Origin: Daphnia pulex
Lineage: Eukaryota > Arthropoda > Branchiopoda > Diplostraca > Daphniidae
DNA length: 64,000 nucleotides
Reading direction: 5' to 3'
Assembly: GCF_021134715.1 (NCBI RefSeq)
Contig: NC_060022.1
Coordinates: 5,523,001 to 5,587,000, forward strand
The translations under genes and the position numbers were made by a program. Numbering within the stretch: position 1 is the first letter of the stretch; each line of letters begins with the position of its first letter. The notes beneath the pieces were generated by a model. That model made no database searches. It saw only the letters and a list, made by a program, of their open reading frames with translations, and was not told where the DNA came from. Below, one piece after another: positions 44,315 to 57,207 of this stretch.

Positions 44315-47300
44315 TCAGTCAAAGTACTTATCCAATTTGAGTCGTGGAACTATGTTCATTGCCTGAAGCTCCTGAAATAAAAGTTTACAAGCATAGGGAA
44401 TACGGATAGAAGAGACGGAGACGCTTGACTTGCAATAATGGCACCAACCAAAATAGCCCATCAGTCCGCACTGGTTGCAAACATCGACATCAAAGGCGTC
44501 ACTAGATATCATTAATCGCTCCAAGATCAACATGCTAAAAACAAATTCAATACCAACTTTAAAAAATTCTCTTTGAAGAGCACGAAATATTTATCAAACC
44601 TGGATCCGTATGCGATAAGGCAATCTCGTTCCATCTCGCCAAGACGTAAACCACCTTCACGGGCCCGACCTTCTGTCGGCTGCCGTGTGAGTACAGCTCT
44701 TGGTCCACGGGATCGTGCGTGCATCTTATCCATCACCATGTGCTTCAATTTTTGATAGTATACCTAGAAAATTACAAGGAGGCACATAGACGAATTAAGT
44801 GGCAATTCAATTAAGGTCGCTAGTCGTTTAATTACCGGCCCGAAATAAATATAAGCAGACAGTTGTTCCCCTGTTGTACCAGACGTCATACACTCTTTGC
44901 CTTGGTAGTTGTATCCATGCTTAATCAATTCTTCACTAACATCTTGTACCTAACACAATATTGGAATCAAATGATTGTAAAAAAACGAAGATTCAAATTT
45001 AGTGAACCTTAGACCCTCCAAACGCAGTGCCGTAGTGGAATTTGCCTTCCAAAACTCCGGCCTTTCCCGCAAGCAGTTCAATCAGCTTTCCGACCGTCAT
45101 ACGTGATGGAAATCCGTGGGGATTCATAATGACATCTGGGCAAATTCCTAGCTCCGTAAATGGTAGATCTTCTTGTTCAGCAATAAGTGCTGGAGAGAGA
45201 GAGAGAGAGAGAAAATATAATTAAACGGACACACACAAAACATACAACAGACACTTACCAGTGACTCCTTTCTGTCCATGTCGACTACTGAATTTGTCGC
45301 CAATCTCAGGACGACGAGTCTGTCGTAACTGGATTTTTATTATGTGTGATTCTTCTGCATTGGAAGAAAACATGACTTTTTCCACGTATGACGGAATTGC
45401 GCCTTTATAACTGAAAATAAGATTTAAAAAAATTATGAAATCTAAAGAGTTTTAAAACAGTAAAATGCATTACGTGATAGGGACATCGCGATATTCGGGC
45501 AGAGGAACAGCCGCAGGCGCTCCAGCAGCGACAGTGACCACGGGAGCTGTAGGCATAGCTTTGTTGATCAAAACCTAATGCAAAAAAGTTTAACATAGTT
45601 CGGTTTGGTGAATTTTTTTCTCTTTATACCTGCTTAGGTTCAACAGGTTGACCGACTGCTGCGAAACCATCCGCATCTAGAATGTCGTGCTTCCATATGG
45701 GCTTTTTAGATGCTGCATCAAGTATTGGACCATTTACACGATCAGAGCTCTGATTGTTGTATCGCTTCAAAGCGCATTTAGCATTTTTGTAAACCAGACA
45801 GCGTCCATAACCTATAGCGAACATAAAAAATGTAATTGCATTTAGAAAAATAATGTAACTAAGTAATTTTAGAGCATAAGTAAGTACCTCGATCCAATGA
45901 TGCTTTGTTCAAAACAGTAGCGTCCTCAATATCGAAACCTGAGTAGCTCATCACTGCAACCATAGCATTTTGTCCAGCAGGGAGATTCTCAAAGTTAATG
46001 AGTTCAATCGTTCGAGTTTTGACCATTGGCTTGTGGGGGTACACCAAATTGTAGAGAAGCGTATCAATGCGATTTCGTTGATTGCAGGCAATAGTTCCCA
46101 TTGCTTGTTTTCCCATGGCACATTGATAAGTGTTACGCGGACTTTGGTTGTGATGGGGATACGGGATCAATCCGGCGCATACGCCTAGCAAGGTAAACGG
46201 TTCAATTTCAAGGTGAGTGGTTTCTTCGTTGATGTCGGATTCGTATACAGCAATGTTGCTGTCATTCTCCTCATTCACGTCCAAGTATTCAATCAATCCA
46301 TCGTGAATAAAGTCTTCAAAGGTTCGAAAGCTATCTGCCAATTCTTGCATGTGTTTATCGGTTAGGGCTGCTTTCCCTTTTCGGACGATTATATAAGGTC
46401 TACAAAATGTTAAATATTAGGAATCAACTTACAAAGAAATTTGAAAGGAATAATAATTACCGGCACAAACGACCGCCATCGGAACTTATATAAACAGAAC
46501 GCGTTTGGAAATGCGGGTAGATCGACACGAATGCATTGATGAAGCCATGGCGTCGAGCCAGTTTGAAATACCGGATCAACCGCAGGTAGTCCTTGACCAA
46601 CCCGAGAATATTACCTAAAATGACAAAAATGTAACAAATAATTCTTTTAAAAAGGGCGATTGCGTACCATTAAGGAAAACTGTGTAGATGCTTGGGTCAC
46701 TAATTTCCTCGCCACTGAAAAGGTTAATATCTTCGACACCCATATTTTGAGCGATCCGGCTGATGGGTTCTTCCTCGGCTTCAGTTGTGATATGGGTCAT
46801 AAGTGCGAGATTTTTCACGAGCCCACATCCCTAAGAACAATTAATAATTAATATCACGCCGATTGAACAATATTTCCAGGTGTAAGAAACAAATAACAAT
46901 CATTACCTCCCCTTCTGGAGTATCTGACGGGCAAAGCATACCTTAACGAACAACAACAAAAAAGGATTTTTTTTTTTTAAATGCTGACAACGACTAAAGA
47001 GTTCAAGTAAAAAGTTTTACCCCATTGAGAAGGTTGTAAAGAACGCGGTCCCGACACCTTTCGCGTCTTTTCGAACTGAGAATTTACACGTGTCATCATC
47101 CCAAGTCCGGAAATATACGACAATCGACAGAGCATTTGAGTTACACCTTGCCGATCCATGCGAAAACGTTTGATGGTCCAATTTCCCTAAAAAAATCGAA
47201 ATGAATTCTGTGACGAATGAAAACCAAAGAAGGAGAAATATTACAGTGGATATGGCATTTTCCAATCCATTTGTTATGTGGTCTGTCCGTATGTGTTTGA

Positions 47301-48883
47301 TAACATCAAACTGAGCTGCTTTAATCTTCGGAATGTTTTTGTCCGCAATTTGTTTCAATTCAAAGTTCATTCGCTTAAACAAATCCTCGAACAGTAGGGA
47401 GAGAAGTGAGCCGGCTAACTCCAAGCGCTTGTTACCGTAATAATCACGATCATCAACAGAAGTTGGGTCATTTTCAGCTTGAATAACTCGACGAATCATT
47501 AATGCGAGATACATAGCCTTTGCTTTGAAATTAAAGTTTTCCACCTATAAGCGGTTGAGATTGCATTAAATATAGTTCATTTTTAGCTAGAAAAAATTGT
47601 CTTACTGGAACATGGGCTAAAATAGTCGTAGCAAGGGTCTCCCTGGCTTCTTCTGTTGCTGTTTTCTTCGGACCTCCAAAAAACCGTTTCTGGCGCAATT
47701 TGTTACCCAGATGTCTATTAAAATCGGAGAAAGAGCAAGAGAATATATAGTTATCTAAACTATTGTGGCTGACAACATGGCTAATTTCTTCGTTTACCCT
47801 AGAGCTTGCTGTTGAGTGAAGATGGAAGCTCGAACGCACTCTTCTAGTGAAGGGGCGAATGACGTCATCACACGATCATCAGTACCGATCATTTGGACTA
47901 TTTCTTGATCAGACACAATCCCCATGGCTTTAAACACTATAGCAACCGGTATATCCTAGAGGAACGGTTTCGTTATTTTTGAAAAATTGAAGCTTATGAA
48001 CGTTTTAACTTACATCTTGGAAACTATTTTGTTTCAGATAGTATTTCCCTTTGTTAACAACGACGTTGGTACGCGTCTTCGTACCATGGGTACTGCTGGT
48101 GACTTGACAAGACATATTTCCTTTCCTATCCTGCTCGACGATCATGCGATTTTTTGACATTTGCTCTTGAATTAAAATTACCTACAACAAACGTTATAAG
48201 ACAAAATACAAAAAAACTAAAGAATATTACTGAATACTTTTTCATTTCCGCGAACAATAAAATATCCTCCACAATCATATGGGCATTCATTCTTTTTCGC
48301 CATCTCCGCGGGTGAAATACCAGCTAGTGTGCAATTTGAGCTCCTGAGCATGATGGGCATCCTCCCAATTGGAATTCCATTACGAACAATCCTTTGTTGC
48401 CCTCTGGTATATTCAATATCCACAGTAACTGGTGCTGAATATGTCATATCTCTCAATCTGCACTCATGTGGTGTGGTCAGCCGCGACTACAGTCACAAAA
48501 AGAAGTTAGCAAAATAAGAAATGGTTTCTTAAAACATTGAGTAGCTTCACATGGTTCATATCTTCAATCGAGTCTGGCTTCCCCACATGAATATCCAAAT
48601 ATTTGATGTAGAAGGTTTGGTCAGCATGACTTACAACTTTTTCATTGGCTTTCACAATCTTCTTAATATCTACATTTATAAAATAGTTGTAGGAATCAAT
48701 GTGCTGTTTTACAAGACCTTTGGTCTTGAGAAATGCTGGAACAAGCTTCCATTTTTCCTGAAAACACAAAGAAATCAGGTTCAATGTTCATGATACAAGA
48801 AAGAATTTTGGTACCTCAACAGCCTTTATTGGTTCCAATAGTTTTTCCAAATCCGCACACACATCCCTGCTCGCTTCTCCCAT
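44315..48883 (-). CDS. POLR3B: DNA-directed RNA polymerase III subunit RPC2
   Basis: Second-largest subunit of RNA polymerase III, which makes tRNAs, 5S rRNA and U6. The ATG at 48883 ([16 protein letters not shown]) and about 16 short exons end at the TGA at 44315. Blocks in order include [56 protein letters not shown]-type fork loop, [24 protein letters not shown] in the exon near 46.9 kb, [13 protein letters not shown], the catalytic-region signature [36 protein letters not shown], and [18 protein letters not shown]. The C-terminal zinc site is [16 protein letters not shown]. The C-terminal sequence and the P-S-Y-I/V-E-K-V region match Pol III rather than Pol I or II. The gene looks complete at about 1130 residues. 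Confidence 0.95.
45193..45212 (+). repeat. (GA)10 microsatellite in a POLR3B intron
   Basis: An uninterrupted GA dinucleotide run inside a short intron of the minus-strand gene, forming a TC-rich tract in the transcript beside the exon; it may serve as part of the polypyrimidine signal. Confidence 0.85.
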
Positions 48884-49083
48884 TTCCCCCAAATATAAAA
48901 CAATTAAGTTCTGATAAAAACCCTCACAGAATTTTCACTGGTAAAATGGTGAAATAATATTTGTTAAAACGTTGAGCTCCTGGTGCTGGTGTGTCTATTC
49001 TACGTTGATAAAAATGTGTTTTGCTAAAATGTGAGCTAGTACTAAAGTACCAAGTGCCCGGTGAGACAGGCTGAGGCTAACGA
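48884..49083. promoter_or_regulatory. Shared divergent promoter region, POLR3B / small ORF and PSMG4
   Basis: 200 bases lie between the POLR3B start codon and the first plus-strand ATG (49084), 446 to the PSMG4 ATG. No TATA box is seen. The short distance suggests one bidirectional promoter. Confidence 0.45.
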
Positions 49084-49284
49084 ATGACATGTGATGATCT
49101 GAATTATATTCTAGCAGACGCACTGACCATCGAATTAAAGCGCCAATACTACCGCACTGTCATCTATCGGATTGGTTTTTCACCAGCAGTTGCTTTGCTA
49201 GGGCCTAAAAACGTAGAGATCCTACCAGCTGATCGACCACAATTTGAACTCCTGTCAAATTCTTCAGTAGTTCTAGACTTCTAG
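49084..49284 (+). CDS. Small 66-residue ORF upstream of PSMG4, unknown
   Basis: Opens at the first ATG downstream of the divergent promoter and closes 45 bases before the PSMG4 ATG. The residue composition (MTCDDLNYILADALTIE, RQYYRTVIYRIGFSPAVALLGP) looks like a folded protein, with no low complexity, but I do not recognise a family. Two readings are possible. It may be the first cistron of a dicistronic mRNA. Or a 45-base intron (49268-49312, GTAGTT...TTAG with a good pyrimidine tract) removes its stop, making about 61 residues of it, plus IKPRDK, an N-terminal extension in frame with PSMG4. The intron would be at the lower size limit for this genome. It could also be a chance frame. Confidence 0.4.
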   Translation: MTCDDLNYILADALTIELKRQYYRTVIYRIGFSPAVALLGPKNVEILPADRPQFELLSNSSVVLDF

Positions 49285-49329
49285 TTCAGTTGTCTTTTTT
49301 TCACCAATTAGATAAAACCAAGGGATAAA

Positions 49330-49683
49330 ATGTCTCCCATTGGAATTCACCAATTTTCCGGAAAAGTTCTAGACAAAAATGTTTGCTTTCAGGCATTAAA
49401 GTTAACAGATCAGCTATTGCTTTGGATCGGCATGGAAAGCGACCCATCTTTCAAAGATTTTGCCGTAGCAATGAGCACGCCGTACGAAAAATCACCCACA
49501 ACAGTCAAGATCTTAGGCGATCCATCTTCTCTTACGTCTTCAACACTTGCCAGCCGCTTATCCAAGAGATGCAAGAAACCTGTTTTTGTCAGCTTCAACA
49601 TTTCAGAAACTAATCAAGAACTGTTCACCAAGATTGAAGAACGATTATTAGAAGAAATTATGATCTCCCCAGAATTGTTCTGA
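49330..49683 (+). CDS. PSMG4: Proteasome assembly chaperone 4
   Basis: Small chaperone which with PSMG3 helps assemble the 20S proteasome alpha ring in the cytosol. Single exon, 117 residues, close to the human length of 123. Matching features in order: IHQFSGKVLDKNVCFQALKL near the start, the LLLWIG strand, FAVAMSTPYEK, the Thr/Ser-rich KILGDPSSLTSSTLASRL loop, and KPVFVSFNISETNQEL before an ERLLEEI helix and a PELF C-terminus. The ATG at 49330 follows an acceptor-like TTAG by 17 bases. No frameshift; the only oddity is the ORF just upstream. Confidence 0.88.
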   Translation: MSPIGIHQFSGKVLDKNVCFQALKLTDQLLLWIGMESDPSFKDFAVAMSTPYEKSPTTVKILGDPSSLTSSTLASRLSKRCKKPVFVSFNISETNQELFTKIEERLLEEIMISPELF

Positions 49684-52600
49684 TGAATTCAACTGTGAAA
49701 TCTAGCTCAATACAAGCATATTGTCTTTGTATCTATTTTTGTTACACAGATTCTTTTAAGATTTGAACAAAAACAGTATAGTAATAATCAAGCAAAGCAG
49801 TATTTAGGTTTTTATGTGTCAGTGAATTTAAGGAAATGAGTTAATCTAACAATCCGTAACTCGATGTAAAATAACTTCCTACTACGACACATGTGGTATT
49901 CAATTAACAGCCGTTTCCGTTTGACTCTTTACCTTTCTTTTCTTACAGGGAAAATGAGAAACGACAGGCGTAATACGACAAAGAGAGCAACAAACAATTG
50001 TGACAATATTTTCTACATAAAATCTGGTACTCCACAATCTGATCAGACGGAACAAGACTAGGTGGGCGCGTGAGACTCTTTTTTAATGTGCAACTCTGTA
50101 TGTAAACTGTGCAGTTTTACCTTGTCTCATCGTCAATTTTTTCTAGGTTTTACGATCTTTTTTTTTTGTAGGTAAGAAATATGAAAATGGCCCAGAACAA
50201 GTTTCCGCCTCCTGCTAAATATGTAGACGGTTGCGTAATGTTAAGCGACGTTCACAGTGCGCCAAGATATTATTTGTATAACGGTTGAAGGAAAACTATC
50301 TTTAAGCAACAAAGGGTCTTGATGGGATTTTAACGGCGGTACAAGAAAATAGATCGAAGAAAAAGAAACAGCTAAACGGACAAAACCGATTATCTGCCGA
50401 TCGACCATTTCTAGGTAAGTCGGCCATGAATCACTCAAACTTGACCACCTGTTTTTTTTTTTTGTTTTGCTTATGCTCGTAGCCTATAGAATGTAGTGAT
50501 ATAGAACGCTACTCTTTCGTGTTTACAAAGAGCCCGCAAAACCAACCGATTGCAAATACAATACCGCGAATGAAAAATAAAATGCCTTGGTTGAATGATG
50601 GATTTTTTGGAAACCCCTAGTTTGACCACGAATAAGTTGCTGTATATTGTCATGAATGCCAAAAAAAATTGCCAACGGAAAGGTGAAACACTGGGATATT
50701 ATTATTAAAAGTTTTAGTGGTTGGAAAGCTGAGTGGATGTGCTGGCGAAATTGGGGGGACGAACTGGATCGAATAAACTGATATATGAAAAGAAGATTAA
50801 TATTCTCACCGGCCTAGATATTTGCCAACAGAGAAAGATGTAAAGGATGGGTTAAAATTCACCGTTAATCAGTAGCCGGACGGCTATTTGTCCACCTGTT
50901 ATTCTGTCTGAAGGTGTATGCTTCAGGGTGTGTGACATCACAAGCACAGCTGCAAGCTAGGCAGACACATGATGAGACCTCATTTCCGAGTTGCGCTTTT
51001 TTCCCCGTCTTTCACATTTCAAAATGACAGATAGTATTTATATCTAGGCTATATAGTGCTATCGCATCAACCGGTTGCGTGCGTCCGTAATGAATTGTTG
51101 AGCGCTATTGATACGTTGTTGCGTCACGCTCGCCAACCATCAAATGGTCAGTTCCGAATTCAAATACTTCAATAAGTAGTTCACCGACTTGACAGGTGGT
51201 TTTCGCGTCGACGATTAGATGGATGTAGTATATTATCACATAAAATTATACTGCAAGGTAATGGGTTTACTTTGGTGCGTTGCACATCCGTCTCTGCATC
51301 CGTTACAAGTATTGAGGTGAATGAGATAAAAATGATTTATGACTAGTACTTACTGAATGTCCGACTCGAAATGATTGCCCTCTAATAGATCATAATCAAA
51401 TATAAGTAACAAAATAAAGGATTGTTATTTTATTTGAACGTGAAGATTGCCATTTGGTTCAACTAGAGCGATAAATTCCATTTCCCAAAAATTACAACCA
51501 AGGCATCAGAAATGGAGAAAACTGTGAGCACTTCGTTACAGTTGAACGACTCATCTTTGGAAATTCTCGCGTGCTTCAAATAAAATTCTGATCCGACGAT
51601 TGGAATAAAGTGAAATGAACGCATCCTTGACATGCTCTGATTTGTCAGACGTAGGCAGCCCTACATCTCTGACCCATCGAATCCTCAACATTTTAAAAAG
51701 TGGAGAAGAAAGAAAGCTGGAAGACGGATGAGCCACAAACCATGGAAAAACAAAGGAGGAAATGTTTTCCTCACATTTAATTCTGGGAGGAGGAAAAACA
51801 TCCGAAGCATTCTGTAGCCCTCCTAAATGGTGTCACCACGCACCAACAGCGAATAAGGTCGCACTGGCTTAGCCCTTGGAGGATCACCGATTCACTATCG
51901 GACCTCATCGCACCTGAACGCAAGTGATCGTTAAGAGAGGTTTGATCTGTTTCATCAAGACATTTGATGGCGCATCGCGCTGCGTTGAAAATTCTGAAAT
52001 ATCTTTAGTTCACTATCTACGTACCAGCAGAAATGCGATGGGCCAGAATGGCTGACGTGCTGGGGAAAACAAGGCCGTGTCGCTCCCGCAAGCGCCCTTA
52101 ATTGGATCTCCTTCCCGGGACACATGCGTATGATTAATCAAAAATGCTGTAAAAAGAAACGACAGAAAGAGAAGAAAAACGACTTTCTCCAATATAAGAC
52201 GCCTGGATGGTATATAGCCCCAGAGCCCGTCCCGCTTTTCTTCGGCCAAACCAACACGTACTGCACATTACGGCGCAACGGTCAATTGCTGCTGGAACAA
52301 TTTGGGTTTCCTAAAATCTTCCAACGGTAAAAGATGGCCTCCTGTCAGCTTTCGAGACTGTCTCGCCATGACGTGGTATTGTCCTTCTAGTGAAAGTTGG
52401 GTACATTTTTAAGTACGCAAGCAATTTCATTTAGTTGCTCCATTGGGCAATAAGTACCACGTTAACTTGTCTGGCCCAAAGGATAAGCCAACGGCTTATG
52501 ATGAACTACTAGATGATACCTGTTCGCCTTGTCAGCTTTCCTTTCCACGCTATCTTTTATTTGGTGTAAAATACTGAAACATTCTGGGAAAGTAAAAGTC

Positions 52601-53632
52601 CATTTCTTATTATAACTAGAGTTGATTTTCTCCCCCCAAGCTAAGAGTCTCAAAAAAGTAGCTGCCAGATGTATAGCCTCGATCGCTCATTTTTGGTCAT
52701 ATGGTAACACACATTTGATTTGGGGTAAAGCAATGTTATAAGCTATTTGGTGAGCCGTCGGGAGAGAAAGAAGAAAAAAAAAACAATTATGAGGAAGAAA
52801 GAAGGAAGTCTAATGAACTACCCCGAAAAATAAGCCGCTGAACTTGAGTAGCATAGCGGTAGCAGCTGCTACCCCGATGTTAAATCACCATCCAATATTA
52901 CAAGCTATTTTGCGGAGTAGCAAAGAGAAAGTCAGGAAAGATTTGAGTGTTTTCCCAACTGAAATTAGCTAACCATTTCTGTAACAGAAATCGTTTTTCG
53001 ATATAAGCCAATTTCATAATCTCTCACGCGCGCAATACCAACAAACGATGCAAATGTAAGCAGTTTTCAATTCTTTTGTTCGGTAGTCATTGTGGGTAAA
53101 CAGGGAAGAACCCCCTATGGAAATCCCTTGTCAACGATCGTAAAAAGTTTTCATAGTTTTCTCCGCAGTTTATAGGGCATCACTTTGAGTTTTTTTTTTT
53201 TTTTTTTTAAATTAACAAATAGACTTAGTTGGATTGTAAAGGCGTTACATACCGCTTGGTGTCCATCCTATTTACGGCGCGTGGTACTTTCTCTTCGTCG
53301 ACGAAGTGATTACACTCATTCTTGCAGCCTAAGGAAAGAAGAACATACTAGACGCCGATCTCTAGATAGTAGGAAGCATTTCTTTTTTCTTTCTCTCACT
53401 GATCGTTTTATTGTATTTTCCCCTCTGGTCTTTTCTTTCGTGTGCCGGCTGTCCACAAGAGATCCCCGACCACCAGACCATCGCCAAGTAACCAGATGGA
53501 AAAAGGAGGAAGAAAAGAAGAAGAAGGAGAAGAACAGGAGAAAGAAAACACCTTTGGCTGCCGTGACGTATACAGAGTGAAAACCAAAGGATGGTCCAGT
53601 AAGGTGTGGGCGGAGTTATCGGGCGATAGTTG
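49684..53632. other. 4 kb intergenic region, no gene recognised
   Basis: Downstream of PSMG4 and upstream of the cuticular protein. Scattered open frames under about 80 codons on both strands have no domain character and lack splice continuity. There is a poly-T run at 53190-53209 and a purine-rich block at 53500-53545. It probably contains distant regulatory DNA of the cuticle gene. I saw no tRNA, rRNA or transposon termini. Confidence 0.45.
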
Positions 53633-53640
53633 TATAAATA
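53633..53640 (+). promoter_or_regulatory. TATA box of the cuticular protein gene
   Basis: TATAAATA, followed about 27 bases downstream by CCAGTAT (about 53657-53663), an arthropod-like initiator. The ATG is at 53738, giving a 5'UTR of roughly 78 bases. A focused TATA-Inr promoter suits a gene expressed in pulses at moulting. Confidence 0.7.
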
Positions 53641-53737
53641 TGCCTGCACCGTGAATCCAGTATCATTCTCAAAACGAGTGTGCAGTGTACTCCATTTGAT
53701 CCTATTTCGCCTGCAAGTTCCAAACATTTCCAGGAAT

Positions 53738-54861
53738 ATGAAGATTTCCGTCGCGGTAACTATTCTTTTTCAAAAAATAATTCCCTGTTCACTAAATCAC
53801 CTGGAAAAAAAATTGTTAAGTTTATTTCCTTAGATTAAAATTAAAAAATAAAAAAAAAAAGTCTAAATAAATAGTACGTACCATTTAGGTCAAAAGGGGA
53901 AACATGTGTGTCAAATCTGGAACACCATACGTGTACAGTATTCCAAAGGAATAATTTTTTTAACGACTGTGAAACTAGGCCGTTCTGGACTTGGAGACGA
54001 TCTGTCGCCTGTGCCGAAAATAATCTAAATAACGGATTTCATTTTTGTCGTGTGTGCTGACTTCCAGGTTGGATTATTGTGCCTGGTCGGTCTGTCGGTC
54101 TGTTATCCGGCACAGCCCAATGAAGGTCCCTTTGAACGACGCAACTTGCGGAAGAAGAATGTGGTTAGCGGACCTCGTGAAGATTTCCGCAGCCGCCAGT
54201 CTGAGCCACTTCAACCAGAGTACCTGACATCCAAACCCAAGAAAACCAGCCAATACACTCCTCTAGGCCCCAGTGTCCTCGACCGCGAGTCCTCCCCTCA
54301 GGAGAGCTTCGTCAGACCCGTTTTAACGCAAAAACGCAAGCCTATCAGTCCAGTTAGACCAGCAGCCGAGAAGTACGTCGCCGAGGCCAGCAACACCTAC
54401 GGTGACAGCAGTTACGACGATTCCCATCTTAAATTCGAACAGGGAGTTCAGAATAGCGCCGCTTCTTACAACAGTGATCAGGTCTTTTGCATATGCTGAC
54501 ACACCTTTGTGGAACGTGGGAACTAACTGTAACACACCTTGTTTTGTTTTACTACAGGGAGTGAAGGATGGCCGCGTCCAATTCTCCATCGCCGGCCAAC
54601 AGGGACCCAACAGCTACCGTTTCGGTTACGACACCGGCAAAGGGTATGTAAAATAATGGATGGGAATCTCATTTGTAAATTCAGAACAGAATTACTTACC
54701 CGTTTGTTGGTTTGCTGTCTAGACCCGATCGTACTTTCCGTATCGAAGAACGTGACGCTGCTGGTATCATCCATGGTCGCTACGGATTCTACGATCCATC
54801 TGGCAAATTCCGCATCGTCAACTATTCGGCTCATCCTGAGCACGGATTCGCTATCGTTTAA
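53738..54861 (+). CDS. Cuticular protein with Rebers-Riddiford type chitin-binding domain
   Basis: Structural protein of the exoskeleton. Exons 53738-53755, 54068-54481, 54558-54643 and 54723-54861 join in frame to 218 residues. The first exon codes only MKISVA, the short-first-exon pattern usual in arthropod cuticle genes, splitting the signal peptide (MKISVAVGLLCLVGLSVCYP). The middle is a Pro/Ser/Lys-rich low-complexity region. The C-terminal about 65 residues hold the chitin-binding domain: SYRFGYDTGKGPDRTFRIEE, AAGIIHGRYGFYDPSGKFR and VNYSAHPEHGF, the RR pattern of spaced aromatic residues and G-x-Y/F. The protein ends soon after the domain. It is not clear whether it should be called RR-1 or RR-2. 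Confidence 0.87.
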
Positions 54862-55166
54862 ACGTGTTTAGCAAAACTTCCCGGCCGGAGGGTAACTACA
54901 TCGACGTCTGCTGAATTTCTTATAAGTTACTCGTTTTCTTCATTAAATGTTTGTTGTCGTTGGTATAGCTGTGCTACGCCAATCGAATTTTTGTTTTTCG
55001 AATACACCCTTCTCTTGATGAGAAGTTAAAAACCTAATTTCGGGAAATCAAAATTTTGTGGCACGTGTATTGAACACGTATCCTCAGTGGTCAAATATCC
55101 CATGGTTCCTTCAAAAATAATTGAAAATAAAGTGGCTGGCGAGTTGGTTGGGATTTCTGGTTCTTT

Positions 55167-57207
55167 TCACTTTTTCTCGGCTGCGATGGTAACTCCACGA
55201 CGAATCTGACCCCATCCAATCAATCTACACGCGAAAAGATAAATTCAGCAACGAAGAACAACTAGAACAGCAACAGAACTCAAACTCACCTCCAGTGTTT
55301 CTCAACTCGGCGACTGAGAGCGATCTTCTCTCCCACATCAGTGCACACGGGATTTGTCAAGCTAATTTTTGCCAAATCGGCCTTAACAGCTAAGACGCGA
55401 CCACCAGTAGACAAAGAGCCAATGTTGACCATCAGAACTTCGTTTTTAGAAAGTTTCTGGACCTTGGCTCCTTTCTTGTCTCCTTCAGTCCTAACACCCA
55501 GCAAGCGACGAAGTAAGAAATAGGAAATCTCAAGCTCAGTGAAAATCTCTGGCAGGGCATTAATAGATCCCAGAACTTGTCCGACCATTCGATCCGCTCG
55601 GCTTAAAGTTGGGTCAATCATAGTACCGACACCTGCCAAAACAATCAGACCACTAAATTTAGTCAACTGAATAAGACATAAAATAACCAAATACTATTAC
55701 CAATCAAACCACCCGGAACGGCATACATCAGCTCATTTTGTTCGGCATACAAAGAGACGATCCGGGAAAAGATGGGATTGCATGTTAGCTTTCCTTCAGA
55801 ATCTTTAGACACCAATCCAGGCCGCACTTCAATCTCTTGTCCCACCTTGAAGATGCGAGGAAAGAATAATAACAATATAAAGGTAATATTGTAATATTCT
55901 TTTATGACAAAATTGTGAGGTTTACCTTGAGAACACCCTTCAAAATACTGCCTCCAGCAACTCCTCCCTTAAGGTCGTCTACTTCGCAACCGGGTTTATT
56001 GACATCGAACGAACGAATAATAATCAACCGGGGTTCTGCAGTAAAATCGCGCAACGGAATGGGAATCTTGTTAACGACGTACTCGCAGATAACTTCAATA
56101 TTATATTTCAGCTGAGCTGAAATCGGGATAACGGGAGCTCCTTCGGCCACGGTACCTGTGAACAAACAAACAAAAAGTCACGTCACCATTCAGATACCGT
56201 TTAACCGCTAGCAAATGACGCACCTTGAACGAACTTCAAAATCTGTTCGTATTGATCCTTGGCTTGACTCTCTTTCACCAAGTCAATCTTGTTTTGAAGG
56301 ATCAAAATGTGCTTGAGCTTCATGATTTCAATAGCAGCTAAATGCTCTGAAGTTTGGGGCTGTGGACAGGATTCATTCCCAGCTAGCAAGTCATTAGAAA
56401 ACTTTTAGAAAATAGAAAGTTGAACAATGATGTAACTATTACCAATAAGAAGGAGAGCCGCGTCCATGACGGCAGCACCGTTCAACATGGTGGCCATGAG
56501 AATGTCGTGGCCAGGACAATCCACAAAGGATACATGTCGAACTAACTTGAATTTTCCTAAGGGGCCCATGAAGGAGTCATCCTGTAAACATAAAAGCATT
56601 AGATTTCCATCAAACCAAGCAATGTAAACTCAATGTACCTTTGATGAGCTTCCAGACATGTAACAGATAGGTCTGGGGCATTTTTCATTGTCACACTTGA
56701 AGATCTTGGCATTAGCATAACCTAACTTGATGGTGATGTTGCGTTCCAACTCATTCTTGAAACGCACAGTCTGCACACCTGACAGGGCCTTTACCACTGT
56801 TGACTTTCCATGGGCCACATGTCCAATCGTACCTGTGAAAATTTTCGTGACATTTTACAGTGGCGAACAACACTTTATTAACAGTTTTTCAATTTGCTTA
56901 CCAATATTGATGGTGGCCTGCCGACTGATGACTTCAGGAGAAAGAGCATTCAATTTAGAAACATCCTGCGAGGAAAAAAATCAATTACTAACATAAGAAG
57001 AAAACTGATGCACATTTGCTGATGCAATCACAACACCCCGAGCCGGGTAACCAATCGTCAATCCATTTCGTATACGATCCGACATATTTTAGGTTTTATG
57101 AGTTCTATTTTTCAAAATGCAATTTTCCTTACTAATTTAGAAAGATCTTGTTTTGCCAAATGAGGCTGTCCAGTAGTCACAGTAGGAAATTCTTCAGCCG
57201 CCGACAT
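55167..57207 (-). CDS. EIF2S3: Eukaryotic translation initiation factor 2 subunit gamma
   Basis: GTPase subunit of eIF2, which brings Met-tRNAi to the 40S ribosome. The ATG at 57207 ([20 protein letters not shown]) and about eight exons end at the TGA at 55167. GTPase motifs are [14 protein letters not shown] (G1), the DCPGH G3 motif in [27 protein letters not shown] (G4) and SAQLKYN (G5). The zinc knuckle region reads [17 protein letters not shown]; the fourth Cys of the vertebrate knuckle seems absent. Later blocks are [65 protein letters not shown] and [16 protein letters not shown]. The protein ends [20 protein letters not shown]. Length is about 470, as usual. Confidence 0.95.

Noticed and set aside
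53185-53580. 131-codon ORF before the cuticle gene
   Set aside because: Begins in a poly-T run and ends in a purine-rich tract; low complexity, no domain.
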